The notes beneath the pieces were generated by a model. That model made no database searches. It saw only the letters and a program-made list of their open reading frames with translations, and had not been told where the DNA came from. From Acidobacteriota bacterium (GTDB lineage: Bacteria > Acidobacteriota > Terriglobia > Terriglobales > Acidobacteriaceae), in the NCBI GenBank assembly GCA_003225595.1, contig QIAR01000087.1, positions 1 through 9,238 on the forward strand: DNA of 9,238 nucleotides. Direction: 5' to 3'. The translations under genes and the position numbers were made by a program. Shown piece by piece: positions 1 through 6,615 of this stretch (the stretch's first letter is position 1; every line of letters starts with the position of its first letter).

Positions 1-276
1 CCAAAAGTGACCGGCAGGCTTGTTGACGTGAAGATGATTCCCTCCCTGCGACGGCTGCAAAAGCGCCGTGTTCCCAGTGCAAGCCCGAGCTGGCGGCAGA
101 TCTTGGAATACAGGAGATACTCTGCTTCATTACAGGGTGTACCGGATGGCTTCAACACGTCTACCGCTGGATCGGAAAGAATTTAGTGCTCCCTGTGTCC
201 TCATTCCGCGGCTATGACGGCTACGGTTGCCTGTAGTTGAAGGCACGCGCTCAGAATGAGCCCTCACCTTCAGGAT
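1..276. other. No recognisable gene at left edge
   Basis: I see no gene I can name here. One plus-strand frame is open from the window edge to a TAG at 184-186. Another runs from about 26 to a TAG at 234-236, has no ATG, GTG or TTG start near a ribosome binding site, and contains a CSQCKPEL stretch with several Cys and Trp residues. A minus-strand frame opens at an ATG at 128-130 and runs off the edge (about 43 codons). None resembles a family I know. Any of them could be the end of a gene lying mostly outside the window, or a decayed remnant. Confidence 0.4.
238..272 (-). terminator. Stem-loop just past the GH15 stop codon
   Basis: Outer arms TGAAGG (238-243) and CCTTCA (267-272) enclose inner arms GCTCA (249-253) and TGAGC (257-261) with a three-base loop. 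The structure begins a few bases beyond the TGA of the GH15 gene, where a transcript end would be expected. There is no T-run on the minus strand after it, so it may be an RNA-stabilising hairpin or a weak terminator, not a classical intrinsic terminator. Confidence 0.3.
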
Positions 277-2115
277 TCAACTTATGATCTTGCGATCTTG
301 GGACGTGCCCAGGGCGCGATCGAGGTTAAATGCGGCACTGATCAGTCCCATGTGAGTGAATGCTTGGGGAAAATTTCCCAAGGCTTCACCACAAGGTCCG
401 GTTTGCTCCGAATAGAGCCCGAGATGGTTAGCGCGCGCCAACATTTTTTCAAACAGCCACTGTGCTTCATCGAGGCGGCCCATGCGAGTCAGCGCCTCCA
501 CCAGCCAAAAGGTGCACATGTTGAAAGTACCTTCGCCGGGTGGCAGTCCGTCGCCAGGGATGGTTGGGTCGTAGCGGAAAACCCTGCCGTCTCTCAGCAG
601 CCCCCTTTTGCTAACCGATTTACTGATTGCGTCTACCGTTTTCGCCATCATTGGATCTGTAGGAGACATGAAGAAGACAAGTGGCATCATTAGGACAGAC
701 GCGTCCAGTGACGAACTTCCATAACTCTGGACGAACGCCTGCCGTTCCTCGTTCCACCCCTTGGTGAGAATCTCTTCATAAATCTGGTCACGGCATTTGA
801 GCCAGCGGCTCCGATCTGTTGGAAAGGAACGTTTTTCGGCGAGCCGTAACCCACGATCCAGCGCCACCCAGCACATCAGTTTAGAGTGCACATGCTGCCG
901 GGGTTCTCCACGAATTTCCCAGATTCCATGATCCGGATGTTGCCAGTAGTCGCACACCCAATCGATCAATCTCCGAAGGTCCCGCCACAGTTCGGAGGAA
1001 ATCGGCGCCCCATACTTGTTGTACAGATACACGGCATCGACCAGCGCACCGTATATGTCGAGTTGCAACTGCTGGTAAGCACCATTCCCCGCTCTGACCG
1101 GCCGAGAGGCGCAGTAGCCTTGCAGGTGGTCCAGGGGTTCCTCGTGCAGGTCACTGCGGCCATCGATGGCATACACGGTCTGTAGGCCGCCGTTCTCTGC
1201 GAGTTCGCCGCATCGTTCCTCCATCCAGGTCATGAATCGAGAAGCTTCATCCGTCAGACCTATGCGAAGCAAGCCGTAAATTGTGAATGCGGCGTCTCGA
1301 ACCCAGTTGTAGCGATAATCCCAATTCCGCTCGCCTCCAATCAGTTCCGGAAGACTGCACGTAGGCGCAGCAACGATGGCTCCGGTAGGTTCATAGGTGA
1401 GCAATTCCAGCAGTAGCGCGGACCGATGTACCATCTCCCGCCAGCGACCTGTGTAACTGCACTTCGCAATCCAGCGTAGCCAATACTGGGCCGTTTCCTC
1501 CAACACTTCGTCCATCTCGATTTCGGAAGCAGCGGTAATCTTCTCGGAACCGTTCAGCATTGGGCGTAGAACGAAGGTGACAGTCTCAGATTCTTGGATC
1601 GAAAATGTCGCCTCAACGCCGCGGTCCATAGGCTGAAGCGGAACCGGCGATATAAGGGCGAGACTTAGTTCCGACGAATGAAAAAGTGCGGCACCGGATA
1701 CAACGTGGGTTCGATGAGTGTCGCGAGCATAATTGAATCCGGGCGTGCATTCCAGCCGAAACGATAAGGCTCCGCTGACTGCTCGCACGCAGCGAATAAG
1801 TCGGGATGGCTCCCGCGATCCGACCTTAGGGCGCATCGGCATAAAGTCGAGTACCTCGCCTACGCCCTCAGGAGTGAAGAAACGGGTAACCAGGATATTG
1901 GTGCCAGGCTTGTAAAGTTGTTCGCATTTGGCGGTGTTCGCTGCGGGAGCCATCTTGAAACGGCCGCCTTTGAGATCATCCAAAATAGCGGCGAACACAC
2001 TGGGCGAGTCGAATCTCGGGAGGCAGAGCCAGTCGACCGATCCGTCCTTACCGATCAACGCGGCGGTCTGCAGATCGCCCACGATTCCATAATCGTTGAT
2101 AGGTTGATATCCCAC
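277..2115 (-). CDS. Glycoside hydrolase family 15 (glucoamylase/trehalase-like)
   Basis: This is a 612-residue GH15 enzyme, which inverts and hydrolyses alpha-glucosidic bonds. Family members include glucoamylase, glucodextranase and actinobacterial trehalase. The N-terminal beta domain starts with the typical GYQPINDYGIVGDLQTAALIG and DGSVDWLCLPRFDSPSVFA segments (about residues 2-41). The (alpha/alpha)6 barrel follows, with GERNWDYRYNWVRDAAF (261-277), the probable general acid Glu400 in GIWEIRGE, and the probable base Glu570 in LYSEQTG, followed by LGNFPQAFTHMGLI. Length is normal and no signal peptide is visible, so it is probably cytoplasmic. The start is a GTG (2113-2115) chosen because the conserved N-terminus begins there; its ribosome binding site is weak. 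It is transcribed away from the response regulator. Trehalase activity is an attractive guess given the trehalose synthase 5 kb away, but sequence alone cannot separate trehalase from glucoamylase. Confidence 0.93.
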   Translation of the reverse strand: MGYQPINDYGIVGDLQTAALIGKDGSVDWLCLPRFDSPSVFAAILDDLKGGRFKMAPAANTAKCEQLYKPGTNILVTRFFTPEGVGEVLDFMPMRPKVGSREPSRLIRCVRAVSGALSFRLECTPGFNYARDTHRTHVVSGAALFHSSELSLALISPVPLQPMDRGVEATFSIQESETVTFVLRPMLNGSEKITAASEIEMDEVLEETAQYWLRWIAKCSYTGRWREMVHRSALLLELLTYEPTGAIVAAPTCSLPELIGGERNWDYRYNWVRDAAFTIYGLLRIGLTDEASRFMTWMEERCGELAENGGLQTVYAIDGRSDLHEEPLDHLQGYCASRPVRAGNGAYQQLQLDIYGALVDAVYLYNKYGAPISSELWRDLRRLIDWVCDYWQHPDHGIWEIRGEPRQHVHSKLMCWVALDRGLRLAEKRSFPTDRSRWLKCRDQIYEEILTKGWNEERQAFVQSYGSSSLDASVLMMPLVFFMSPTDPMMAKTVDAISKSVSKRGLLRDGRVFRYDPTIPGDGLPPGEGTFNMCTFWLVEALTRMGRLDEAQWLFEKMLARANHLGLYSEQTGPCGEALGNFPQAFTHMGLISAAFNLDRALGTSQDRKIIS

Positions 2116-2316
2116 GTCCGTAATGTATCCGATTTTGATTGGAATTCTGAAACAGCGATTCAGCGGCGCGGCTTCGGGCGTTTGGGAACAAAATAACAGG
2201 GCAGGAGCTAAGGTAATTTTGTCACCAACCTACAGTTGGGGAGGGATTGTGCCTGTTCCGGGTGACCTGTAATGTTTACGAGAGATGCATTCCTAGTATA
2301 CCAACCACCCCGGGCA

Positions 2317-2350
2317 GGCGCCGAGAATGTGAGATGGAGCTCTCGACGCC
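2317..2350. repeat. Imperfect inverted repeat in the divergent intergenic region
   Basis: The arms are GGCG-C-CGAGA (2317-2326) and TCTCG-A-CGCC (2341-2350): nine pairs with one mismatch around a 14-base loop. It could form a hairpin in either transcript's leader or act as a dyad operator. It has no T-run and lies far from both start codons, so its role is open. Confidence 0.35.
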
Positions 2351-2763
2351 CGCCTCCCGCCACTTTAAGACAGACGCAGTGAACATGCAGTGGATGTGGC
2401 CAAACTTGTCCAGCCGACCACTCGCGCTAGTCCTCATCCTGCCGAGCAGCACCGGGAAAAAACGTCGGGTGCAAGCCTGGAAATATACCCACCCCGATCC
2501 GCGATTCCCCACTGGCGGCGGTATGTAAAAACGTGCACATTCCAGTTGTGGAGAATGTGTGAAACCCGAAGAGCCTCAACGGTTTGCATTTTGGCAACCT
2601 TTATGCTTCAGGATTGACGACCGACTCAACGGGCTGGACTCTGAAGTACGGCTTGCCACATTAACCCTAGCAACTGACTAACACTTATACGTGCGCGTCG
2701 GCTCGTGGCCCACTCGAAATCAGTCTAGTAATCAGGGACCACGGCGCCGAGCTTTCTGCGCTC

Positions 2764-2772
2764 AGAGGAAAG
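2764..2772 (+). promoter_or_regulatory. Ribosome binding site fixing a TTG start
   Basis: AGAGGAAAG lies six bases before the TTG at 2779. The conserved receiver domain begins immediately after it (NLRILVADDHE), and no in-frame ATG or GTG is better placed. This site therefore supports the TTG start. Confidence 0.65.
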
Positions 2773-2778
2773 CCAATT

Positions 2779-3465
2779 TTGTCCAATCTTCGTATCCTGG
2801 TAGCAGATGATCATGAAGTAGTTCGTCATGGCGTGCGCGCCTTAATCGAAGGCCATGGTGGATGGGAAGTCTGCGCTGAGGCTTGCGATGGGCGAGAGGC
2901 GGTAGAAAAGGCTCTGCAGTTCAGGCCCGATGTCGTGGTTCTCGATATTGGAATGCCGAACCTGAACGGCTTGGAAGCCACGCACCAGATTCTTCGAAGC
3001 GTTCCTCAATCGCGAGTGCTGATTCTCACCATGCATGAATCAGAACAGGTAGTGCGCGAAGTATTGGAGGCAGGGGCCCGCGGTTTCTTATTGAAGTCCG
3101 ATGCGGGTCGGGATCTCGTGGCTGCGATTGAAGCTTTGGAGCGGCAGAAGACGTTCTTCACTTCAAAGGTAGCGGAGATGGTCCTGGAGACTTTCTTGAA
3201 GCACAAGCCTCGGCTAGCTGATGAAGGAGGTATTCGGGAGTTCCTCACGCCCCGAGAACGCGAAATCGTACAACTGCTGGCGGAAGGAAAGAGCACAAAG
3301 GAAGTTGCCGTGACCTTGCGTCTGAGTGTGAAGACGGCCGAAACCCATCGCTCCAACATCATGCGCAAACTGAACTTACATTCCATCAGCGAACTCGTGC
3401 TGTTTGCCGTTCGGAACAATATTGTTCACGTTGTGCAGGTGCCGGGCGAAAGTCGAATTCCGTGA
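2779..3465 (+). CDS. NarL/FixJ-family response regulator (receiver + LuxR HTH)
   Basis: This is a 228-residue cytoplasmic two-component response regulator that should bind DNA when phosphorylated. The receiver domain (about residues 3-120) shows the acidic pair Asp10-Asp11, phospho-acceptor Asp56 in VVVLDIGMPNLNG, Thr84 in LILTMHE and Lys106 in FLLKSDAG. After a linker, the LuxR-type helix-turn-helix (about 157-212) has the signature LTPREREIVQLLAEGKSTKEVA followed by LSVKTAETHRSNIMRKL. Every key residue is present and the length is typical. No histidine kinase is encoded next to it, so it is an orphan regulator in this window and its partner and targets are unknown. The start is TTG with a good ribosome binding site. 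It could control the downstream surface-protein/sortase genes, but that is only an inference from position. Confidence 0.95.
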   Translation: MSNLRILVADDHEVVRHGVRALIEGHGGWEVCAEACDGREAVEKALQFRPDVVVLDIGMPNLNGLEATHQILRSVPQSRVLILTMHESEQVVREVLEAGARGFLLKSDAGRDLVAAIEALERQKTFFTSKVAEMVLETFLKHKPRLADEGGIREFLTPREREIVQLLAEGKSTKEVAVTLRLSVKTAETHRSNIMRKLNLHSISELVLFAVRNNIVHVVQVPGESRIP

Positions 3466-3546
3466 CGGAAGGCTTCAGCGATGGGTTCCACCCCGCGTCC
3501 TGTGAGGACACGGATATTCCCTTGGTCTAGAGTTCGTGCCGAAAGA

Positions 3547-3572
3547 ATGCCCATTTTTGCACCCCTGGGCAT
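3547..3572 (+). terminator. Stem-loop after the response regulator
   Basis: ATGCCCA (3547-3553) and TGGGCAT (3566-3572) form a perfect seven-pair stem with a 12-base loop containing a T-run. It lies about 80 bases beyond the regulator's stop and no T-run follows the stem. It may mark the transcript end, but it is not a classical intrinsic terminator. Confidence 0.25.
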
Positions 3573-3713
3573 GATTTCAGATGAAATCTCGTTCGGCAGG
3601 AGTGGCTATATCTGAAGCTTCGCGGTTCGCGTACATGATTTCCCCCCATGGGCTAAGGGCTGTACCGGATTCACGGAACTTGATTGCAAGCCTAAACTTA
3701 GTCGTGTCAAAGG

Positions 3714-3747
3714 TATAAACGAGCAAGTCCTATAAACGAGCAAGTCC
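3714..3747 (+). repeat. Perfect tandem 17-bp direct repeat
   Basis: TATAAACGAGCAAGTCC occurs twice with no gap (3714-3730 and 3731-3747). The repeats end 91 bases before the surface-protein start codon, where a promoter or operator would be expected. Both copies are identical, which suggests either a recent duplication or a pair of regulator-binding sites. TATAAA at the head of each copy could act as a -10 hexamer, so the duplication may have duplicated part of a promoter. Confidence 0.9.
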
Positions 3748-3827
3748 GAAGACCGAACCTGTACCTGAATTTGGGAAAAACAGACAACTACTAAACCAGG
3801 CAGGACAAATTCCAGAGGAAGGAAATC

Positions 3828-3838
3828 GGAGGAAGAGG
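3828..3838 (+). promoter_or_regulatory. Strong ribosome binding site
   Basis: GGAGGAAGAGG sits directly before the ATG at 3839, with the GGAGG core six bases away. This is close to ideal and, with the signal peptide that follows, fixes the start of the surface-protein gene. Confidence 0.8.
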
Positions 3839-4927
3839 ATGAAAAAAGTTCTACTATTGCTATCTGTCTTACTGCTGGCTACAGCGTTTGTCTATGCCCA
3901 GACACCCTCTAGTCAGAATCCGTCTTCGGATCAGACAAGCCAGAGTCCGTCGACTCAGAGTTCGTCGCCGGATCAAAGCAGTCAGAGTCCGTCGACACAG
4001 AATCCACCATCCAGCCAAACCCCGTCCACACCACCATCCAGTGAGACGCCGTCTAGCTCGAGCACAACCAGCTCTACGGCCAGTGGCAACACAATCCAGG
4101 GCTGTCTGAGCGGATCGAGTGGAAACTACACGCTGACCCAAACCAGCACTGGAAACGTCATTAAGCTGGTTGGAAGCACCGATCAGCTCCAGAATCATGT
4201 CGGACATGAAGTGCAGGTGAGCGGCCAGATGGTTGCTGCCGGGACTGGGACGAGCAGCAGCAACCCGAATGCCCCTAGCACCAGCAGCAGCTCCAGCACT
4301 ACAAATCCGAGCACAGGCGCGACCTCGAGCACCAGCGCTAGCAGCAGCTCGGGCGCGGCGGAGAACAGCTTTCAAGTGAGCTCCGTAACCATGATCTCGG
4401 ATCATTGCGGCTCAAGTTCCACTGGAACGTCTGGAGCCACTACTCCCCCATCCTCGGCGGCTAATACCTCGAGCAGCTCGAGTGATATGAGCCAGTCGAG
4501 CGCAAACGCGACTTCACCAAGCGCAGCCACGCCTAGCAGCAGCGCAAGCACGAGTAGCAGTGCAAGCACTGCGACGCCCGACACGAGCGCCAGCGCCCCG
4601 AGCAGCAGCGCGACTACTGCTACTCCGGCCACGAGCGCAACCACGCCGGCGCCTGCCAGCGGTGAGAGCGCGGCTACGCCTAGCATGAGCAACCAGGCCA
4701 ATCCTCAATCCACGCAGAGCGCGACGAGCAGTGCAACCACTAGTGATCAGAGCGCTCAAAGTGCTGCGGCGGAGCCCGCAGGGGGTAAGGCCGCTGCCGC
4801 CAATCAGGGCAACCTGCCCCAGACCGCCTCTGAGCTACCTTTGATTGGGTTGCTCGGCTTAGGCCTGTTGGCTGCAGGACTCGCAGCCTCCAGAAGAATG
4901 AAACGCGGAGTCGGTACGATCAGCTGA
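3839..4927 (+). CDS. Ser/Thr/Ala-rich secreted protein with LPQTA sorting signal
   Basis: This 362-residue protein is predicted to be exported and anchored by the adjacent sortase. Residues 1-20 form a signal peptide (KK, a Leu-rich core, cleavage probably after VYA). Residues 21-82 are a Ser/Pro/Gln repeat region. A small beta-rich core runs from about 84 to 134 (IQGCLSGSSGNYTLTQ, then NHVGHEVQVSGQM) and resumes at 175-190 (NSFQVSSVTMISDHC), interrupted by a Ser/Thr linker. Cys89 and Cys190 bracket the fold. It resembles an OB-like domain common in Acidobacteriota exported proteins, recognised from memory. Residues 191-320 are a low-complexity Ser/Thr/Ala stalk. The C-terminus has LPQTA (326-330), a hydrophobic helix (about 333-350) and the basic tail SRRMKR. 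Its stop is three bases before the sortase start, so the two are probably co-translated. Biological function is unknown; a surface stalk or adhesin-like role is an inference. Confidence 0.88.
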   Translation: MKKVLLLLSVLLLATAFVYAQTPSSQNPSSDQTSQSPSTQSSSPDQSSQSPSTQNPPSSQTPSTPPSSETPSSSSTTSSTASGNTIQGCLSGSSGNYTLTQTSTGNVIKLVGSTDQLQNHVGHEVQVSGQMVAAGTGTSSSNPNAPSTSSSSSTTNPSTGATSSTSASSSSGAAENSFQVSSVTMISDHCGSSSTGTSGATTPPSSAANTSSSSSDMSQSSANATSPSAATPSSSASTSSSASTATPDTSASAPSSSATTATPATSATTPAPASGESAATPSMSNQANPQSTQSATSSATTSDQSAQSAAAEPAGGKAAAANQGNLPQTASELPLIGLLGLGLLAAGLAASRRMKRGVGTIS

Positions 4928-4930
4928 GCG

Positions 4931-5683
4931 ATGTCTCCTAGACGCCCTGGAGCGAGTGCGCACTGCCAGAGTTCGCCGAAAGCGGACTTCTGGCAGTTCG
5001 CGCATTTCTTCAGCCGACCGCATTCCAAAATCACGGACCCCGGAACCGAACCGGCAATCGCAAGGGAAGAGGCTTGCTCGCACGTAAATTTTCGCAGGTT
5101 ACTGCCTTCTCTGCTCACCTTGGCAGGACTGCTTCTGATCTGCTATGTCTCCCTTGAATATGCCTGGATGTTAATCGAGCAGAATCGGCTCGCCCGTGAA
5201 TTGCAATCGCAATCCAGCCTCAATCAGGCAGCGAACACAGCCGGAAGTTCGGACCTGGTACGTCTGGTCATTCCGAAGATCCACCTAAGTGCGGTGGTCG
5301 TGGAGGGCACGTCGCGGAAAGCACTCCTCGTCGGTCCGGGTCACGTCGCAAACACCGCCAGTCCCGGAGACACCGGCAACGCGGTATTAGCAGGACACCG
5401 AGATACGTTTTTTCGTCATTTGGGAGAGTTGTTGCGAGGCGATTCCATTTACGTCGAGCGTGGGGGGAAGGTTTATGAATACCAGGTCACGGACACAAAA
5501 GTTGTGGAACCACGCGAGATATCTGTCCTGAAGCCGTTCGCGGGGAACCAATTAACGCTTATCACCTGCTATCCCATTCATTATATCGGCCCAGCGCCAA
5601 AACGGCTGATCGTCTTTGCACAGTCCTCGAATTCCGCCGGTCAGGGCGAGAACCGACCATTTGCAGGCGATGAGAGCCGCTGA
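4931..5683 (+). CDS. Sortase (class D/E-like transpeptidase)
   Basis: This is a 250-residue membrane-anchored cysteine transpeptidase that would cleave the LPQTA signal of the preceding protein and join it to an envelope nucleophile. A single membrane helix lies at about residues 57-75, followed by the extracytoplasmic sortase beta-barrel (about 108-230). Catalytic residues are visible: His156 in AVLAGHRDTFF, Cys213 in LTLITCYP and Arg225 in PKRLIVFA. The GPGHVANTASPGDTGN stretch before the His motif is typical of class D/E-like enzymes. The ATG at 4931 is the only normal in-frame start before the membrane helix, though its ribosome binding site is poor. This gives an unusually long (about 55-residue) cytoplasmic tail encoded over a strong hairpin. 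Tight spacing to the upstream stop suggests translational coupling. The exact sortase class is uncertain. Confidence 0.92.
   Translation: MSPRRPGASAHCQSSPKADFWQFAHFFSRPHSKITDPGTEPAIAREEACSHVNFRRLLPSLLTLAGLLLICYVSLEYAWMLIEQNRLARELQSQSSLNQAANTAGSSDLVRLVIPKIHLSAVVVEGTSRKALLVGPGHVANTASPGDTGNAVLAGHRDTFFRHLGELLRGDSIYVERGGKVYEYQVTDTKVVEPREISVLKPFAGNQLTLITCYPIHYIGPAPKRLIVFAQSSNSAGQGENRPFAGDESR
4958..5003 (+). other. Strong stem-loop inside the 5' end of the sortase gene
   Basis: CTGCCAGA (4963-4970) pairs perfectly with TCTGGCAG (4989-4996). The stem continues inward with GTTCGC (4971-4976) against GCGGAC (4982-4987, one G-T pair), closing on a five-base loop with one bulged T. GCGC arms (4958-4961 and 5000-5003) extend it outward. 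This is about 18 pairs in 46 bases, with no T-run. It begins 30 bases after the surface-protein stop and could slow translation of the sortase, protect the upstream mRNA, or stop some transcripts. Confidence 0.65.
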
Positions 5684-5703
5684 TCCCCGCCAAATGGGGC
5701 AGC
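5679..5703 (+). terminator. Stem-loop straddling the sortase stop codon
   Basis: GCTG (5679-5682) with CAGC (5700-5703) and CCCC (5685-5688) with GGGG (5696-5699) form an eight-pair stem with a two-base bulge and a seven-base loop, followed by only three Ts. It overlaps the TGA at 5681-5683. It may be a weak terminator or a 3'-end stabiliser for the surface-protein/sortase mRNA. Confidence 0.35.
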
Positions 5704-5985
5704 ATTTCAAACCCCAAAAATCCCCCGCTCTGTGTACATTTGCCGTTGTGGCGTGCCTCTTACATCACCCCAGCGCACATTTAGAGCAGCATGGACTTGT
5801 TCCAACCCTATCCTGAGTCTTGAGAAAGGTGAACAACGCCAGCCGAGGCGAGACCAAGGGGAGCTACAGGACAAATCGACTCCTAATCGGAACCCCATTA
5901 CTAACAAATGGCGCCTCGACACTTTTCGCAAATACAAAAAAGAGGCCGTTAGCACGGCCCCTTTTATGCCCAGATCGACGGCTCA
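5684..5985. other. Convergent intergenic region
   Basis: These 302 bases lie between the sortase stop and the end of the convergent glycine-zipper gene. Apart from the stem-loop at 5679-5703 and the bidirectional terminator at 5936-5965, I see nothing. Short frames on both strands lack ribosome binding sites and have irregular composition. Confidence 0.5.
5936..5965 (-). terminator. Bidirectional intrinsic terminator
   Basis: GGCCGT (5944-5949) and ACGGCC (5954-5959) form a perfect six-pair GC-rich stem with the loop TAGC. It is flanked by six As on the left (5936-5941) and four Ts on the right (5962-5965). On the minus strand it reads as a stem followed by TCTTTTTT, a textbook intrinsic terminator 20 bases past the glycine-zipper stop. 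On the plus strand the four-T tail could also end read-through from the sortase. Confidence 0.88.
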
Positions 5986-6609
5986 TCAATAACTTGTAGA
6001 TCTTAGATCCAACGGTTGGTCCAGCTTGAATTTCAGTACGGTCTCCGCAGGCACTTTGACTTCTTTGCCCTTGGTCAGCACCTGTGCGGTTCCGCCCGCA
6101 GCAGCACCAGCAACCGCGCCAATCGCAGCGCCTTTACCGCCACCGGCAATGGCACCGAGAAGCGTGCCCAGCGCCGCTCCGCCGCCAACCATCTCAGCGG
6201 TGCGGCGATTCTTTCCGATTCCTTGATTCCCGCGTTTTTCCAGATCTGTGGTACTGACGGTGTAACGGCGTCCCTGAACCGTCATAGAATCAAGGTCCAG
6301 CGCCAGCTCCGGACTCCCGGTCTTTCCCCCGCTGGAGAGTTCACGAAGAATCAATGAGGCATCTGATCCTTTGGGAATCAGCACTTCTCCAGATGAGCCG
6401 AGCACATCCTGGGCGACTTGTGCATTGAAGGTTTGCCCTACTCGAGCGTTCCTTGAGTCAATGGTCTCGTTTGTTCGGATTGCAATCTCAGTGCCCGTCG
6501 GAAGCACGACTCTACCGTCGTCCCGGACGCGCGAATCATATTGGGCCCTGGCGAAAGATGGAGACCAGGCCATTAGCCCAATGAGCACCAACACAAGAAA
6601 ATGTTTCAT
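5986..6609 (-). CDS. Exported glycine-zipper protein
   Basis: This 207-residue exported protein has unknown function. I place the start at the ATG at 6607-6609 because an AGGAGGGAG site lies six bases before it and the signal peptide (MKHFLVLVLIGLMAW, cleavage near ARA-Q) begins there. The open frame extends 44 codons further upstream without support. The mature part (about 35-125) is a beta-rich region with VVLPTGTEIAIRTNETIDS, VGQTFNAQVAQDV and LIPKGSDASLILREL, a pattern I associate with Acidobacteriota exported proteins. A Gly/Ala segment (about 142-173, with repeated GxxxG spacing) is a glycine zipper that could insert in or pack against a membrane. It closes with a second beta-rich stretch (VPAETVLKFKLDQPLDL). 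It is convergent with the sortase gene and ends at a strong terminator. An outer-membrane or periplasmic structural role is an inference. Confidence 0.85.
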   Translation of the reverse strand: MKHFLVLVLIGLMAWSPSFARAQYDSRVRDDGRVVLPTGTEIAIRTNETIDSRNARVGQTFNAQVAQDVLGSSGEVLIPKGSDASLILRELSSGGKTGSPELALDLDSMTVQGRRYTVSTTDLEKRGNQGIGKNRRTAEMVGGGAALGTLLGAIAGGGKGAAIGAVAGAAAGGTAQVLTKGKEVKVPAETVLKFKLDQPLDLRSTSY

Positions 6610-6615
6610 GACGAA

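Larger units (their letters stand above)
2116..2778. promoter_or_regulatory. Long divergent intergenic region
   Basis: About 660 bases separate the divergently transcribed GH15 gene and the response regulator gene, so promoters for both must lie here. I could not assign a convincing -35/-10 pair to either. A plus-strand frame at 2247-2528 (93 codons) overlaps a minus-strand frame; both have irregular, Arg/Pro-rich composition, no good ribosome binding site and no family resemblance, so I do not call a gene. The only clear structure is an imperfect inverted repeat at 2317-2350. Confidence 0.5.
3466..3838. promoter_or_regulatory. Leader region before the surface-protein gene
   Basis: This 373-base gap separates the response regulator from the surface-protein gene and holds no plausible gene. 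It contains a short GTCCT-GTG-AGGAC hairpin near 3500, a stem-loop at 3547-3572, a perfect tandem 17-bp repeat at 3714-3747, and a strong ribosome binding site at its right end. A promoter for the surface-protein/sortase pair is expected here. Each copy of the tandem repeat begins with TATAAA, which resembles a -10 element, but no -35 sits at normal spacing. Confidence 0.45.

Noticed and set aside
256..693. 145-codon plus-strand frame over the end of the GH15 gene
   Set aside because: It lies antisense within the well-conserved GH15 coding sequence and resembles no family.
2247..2528. 93-codon plus-strand frame in the divergent intergenic region
   Set aside because: It has no ribosome binding site and irregular composition, overlaps an equally long minus-strand frame, and resembles no family.
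3675..3705. GGAACTT...GTCGT as an ECF sigma-factor promoter
   Set aside because: The spacing and the -10 element do not match the usual ECF pattern, so I do not call it.
3714..3747. Tandem repeat considered as a CRISPR remnant
   Set aside because: The two copies are directly adjacent with no spacer, the unit is only 17 bp, and no cas gene is present.
3869..4759. Long minus-strand frames (178, 99 and 81 codons) rich in Ala, Arg, Leu and Val
   Set aside because: They are antisense products of the low-complexity Ser/Thr/Ala codons of the surface-protein gene, which has a signal peptide, a strong ribosome binding site and a sorting signal.
4804..5118. 104-codon minus-strand frame across the surface-protein/sortase junction
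   Set aside because: It is antisense to two well-supported genes and its composition resembles no family.
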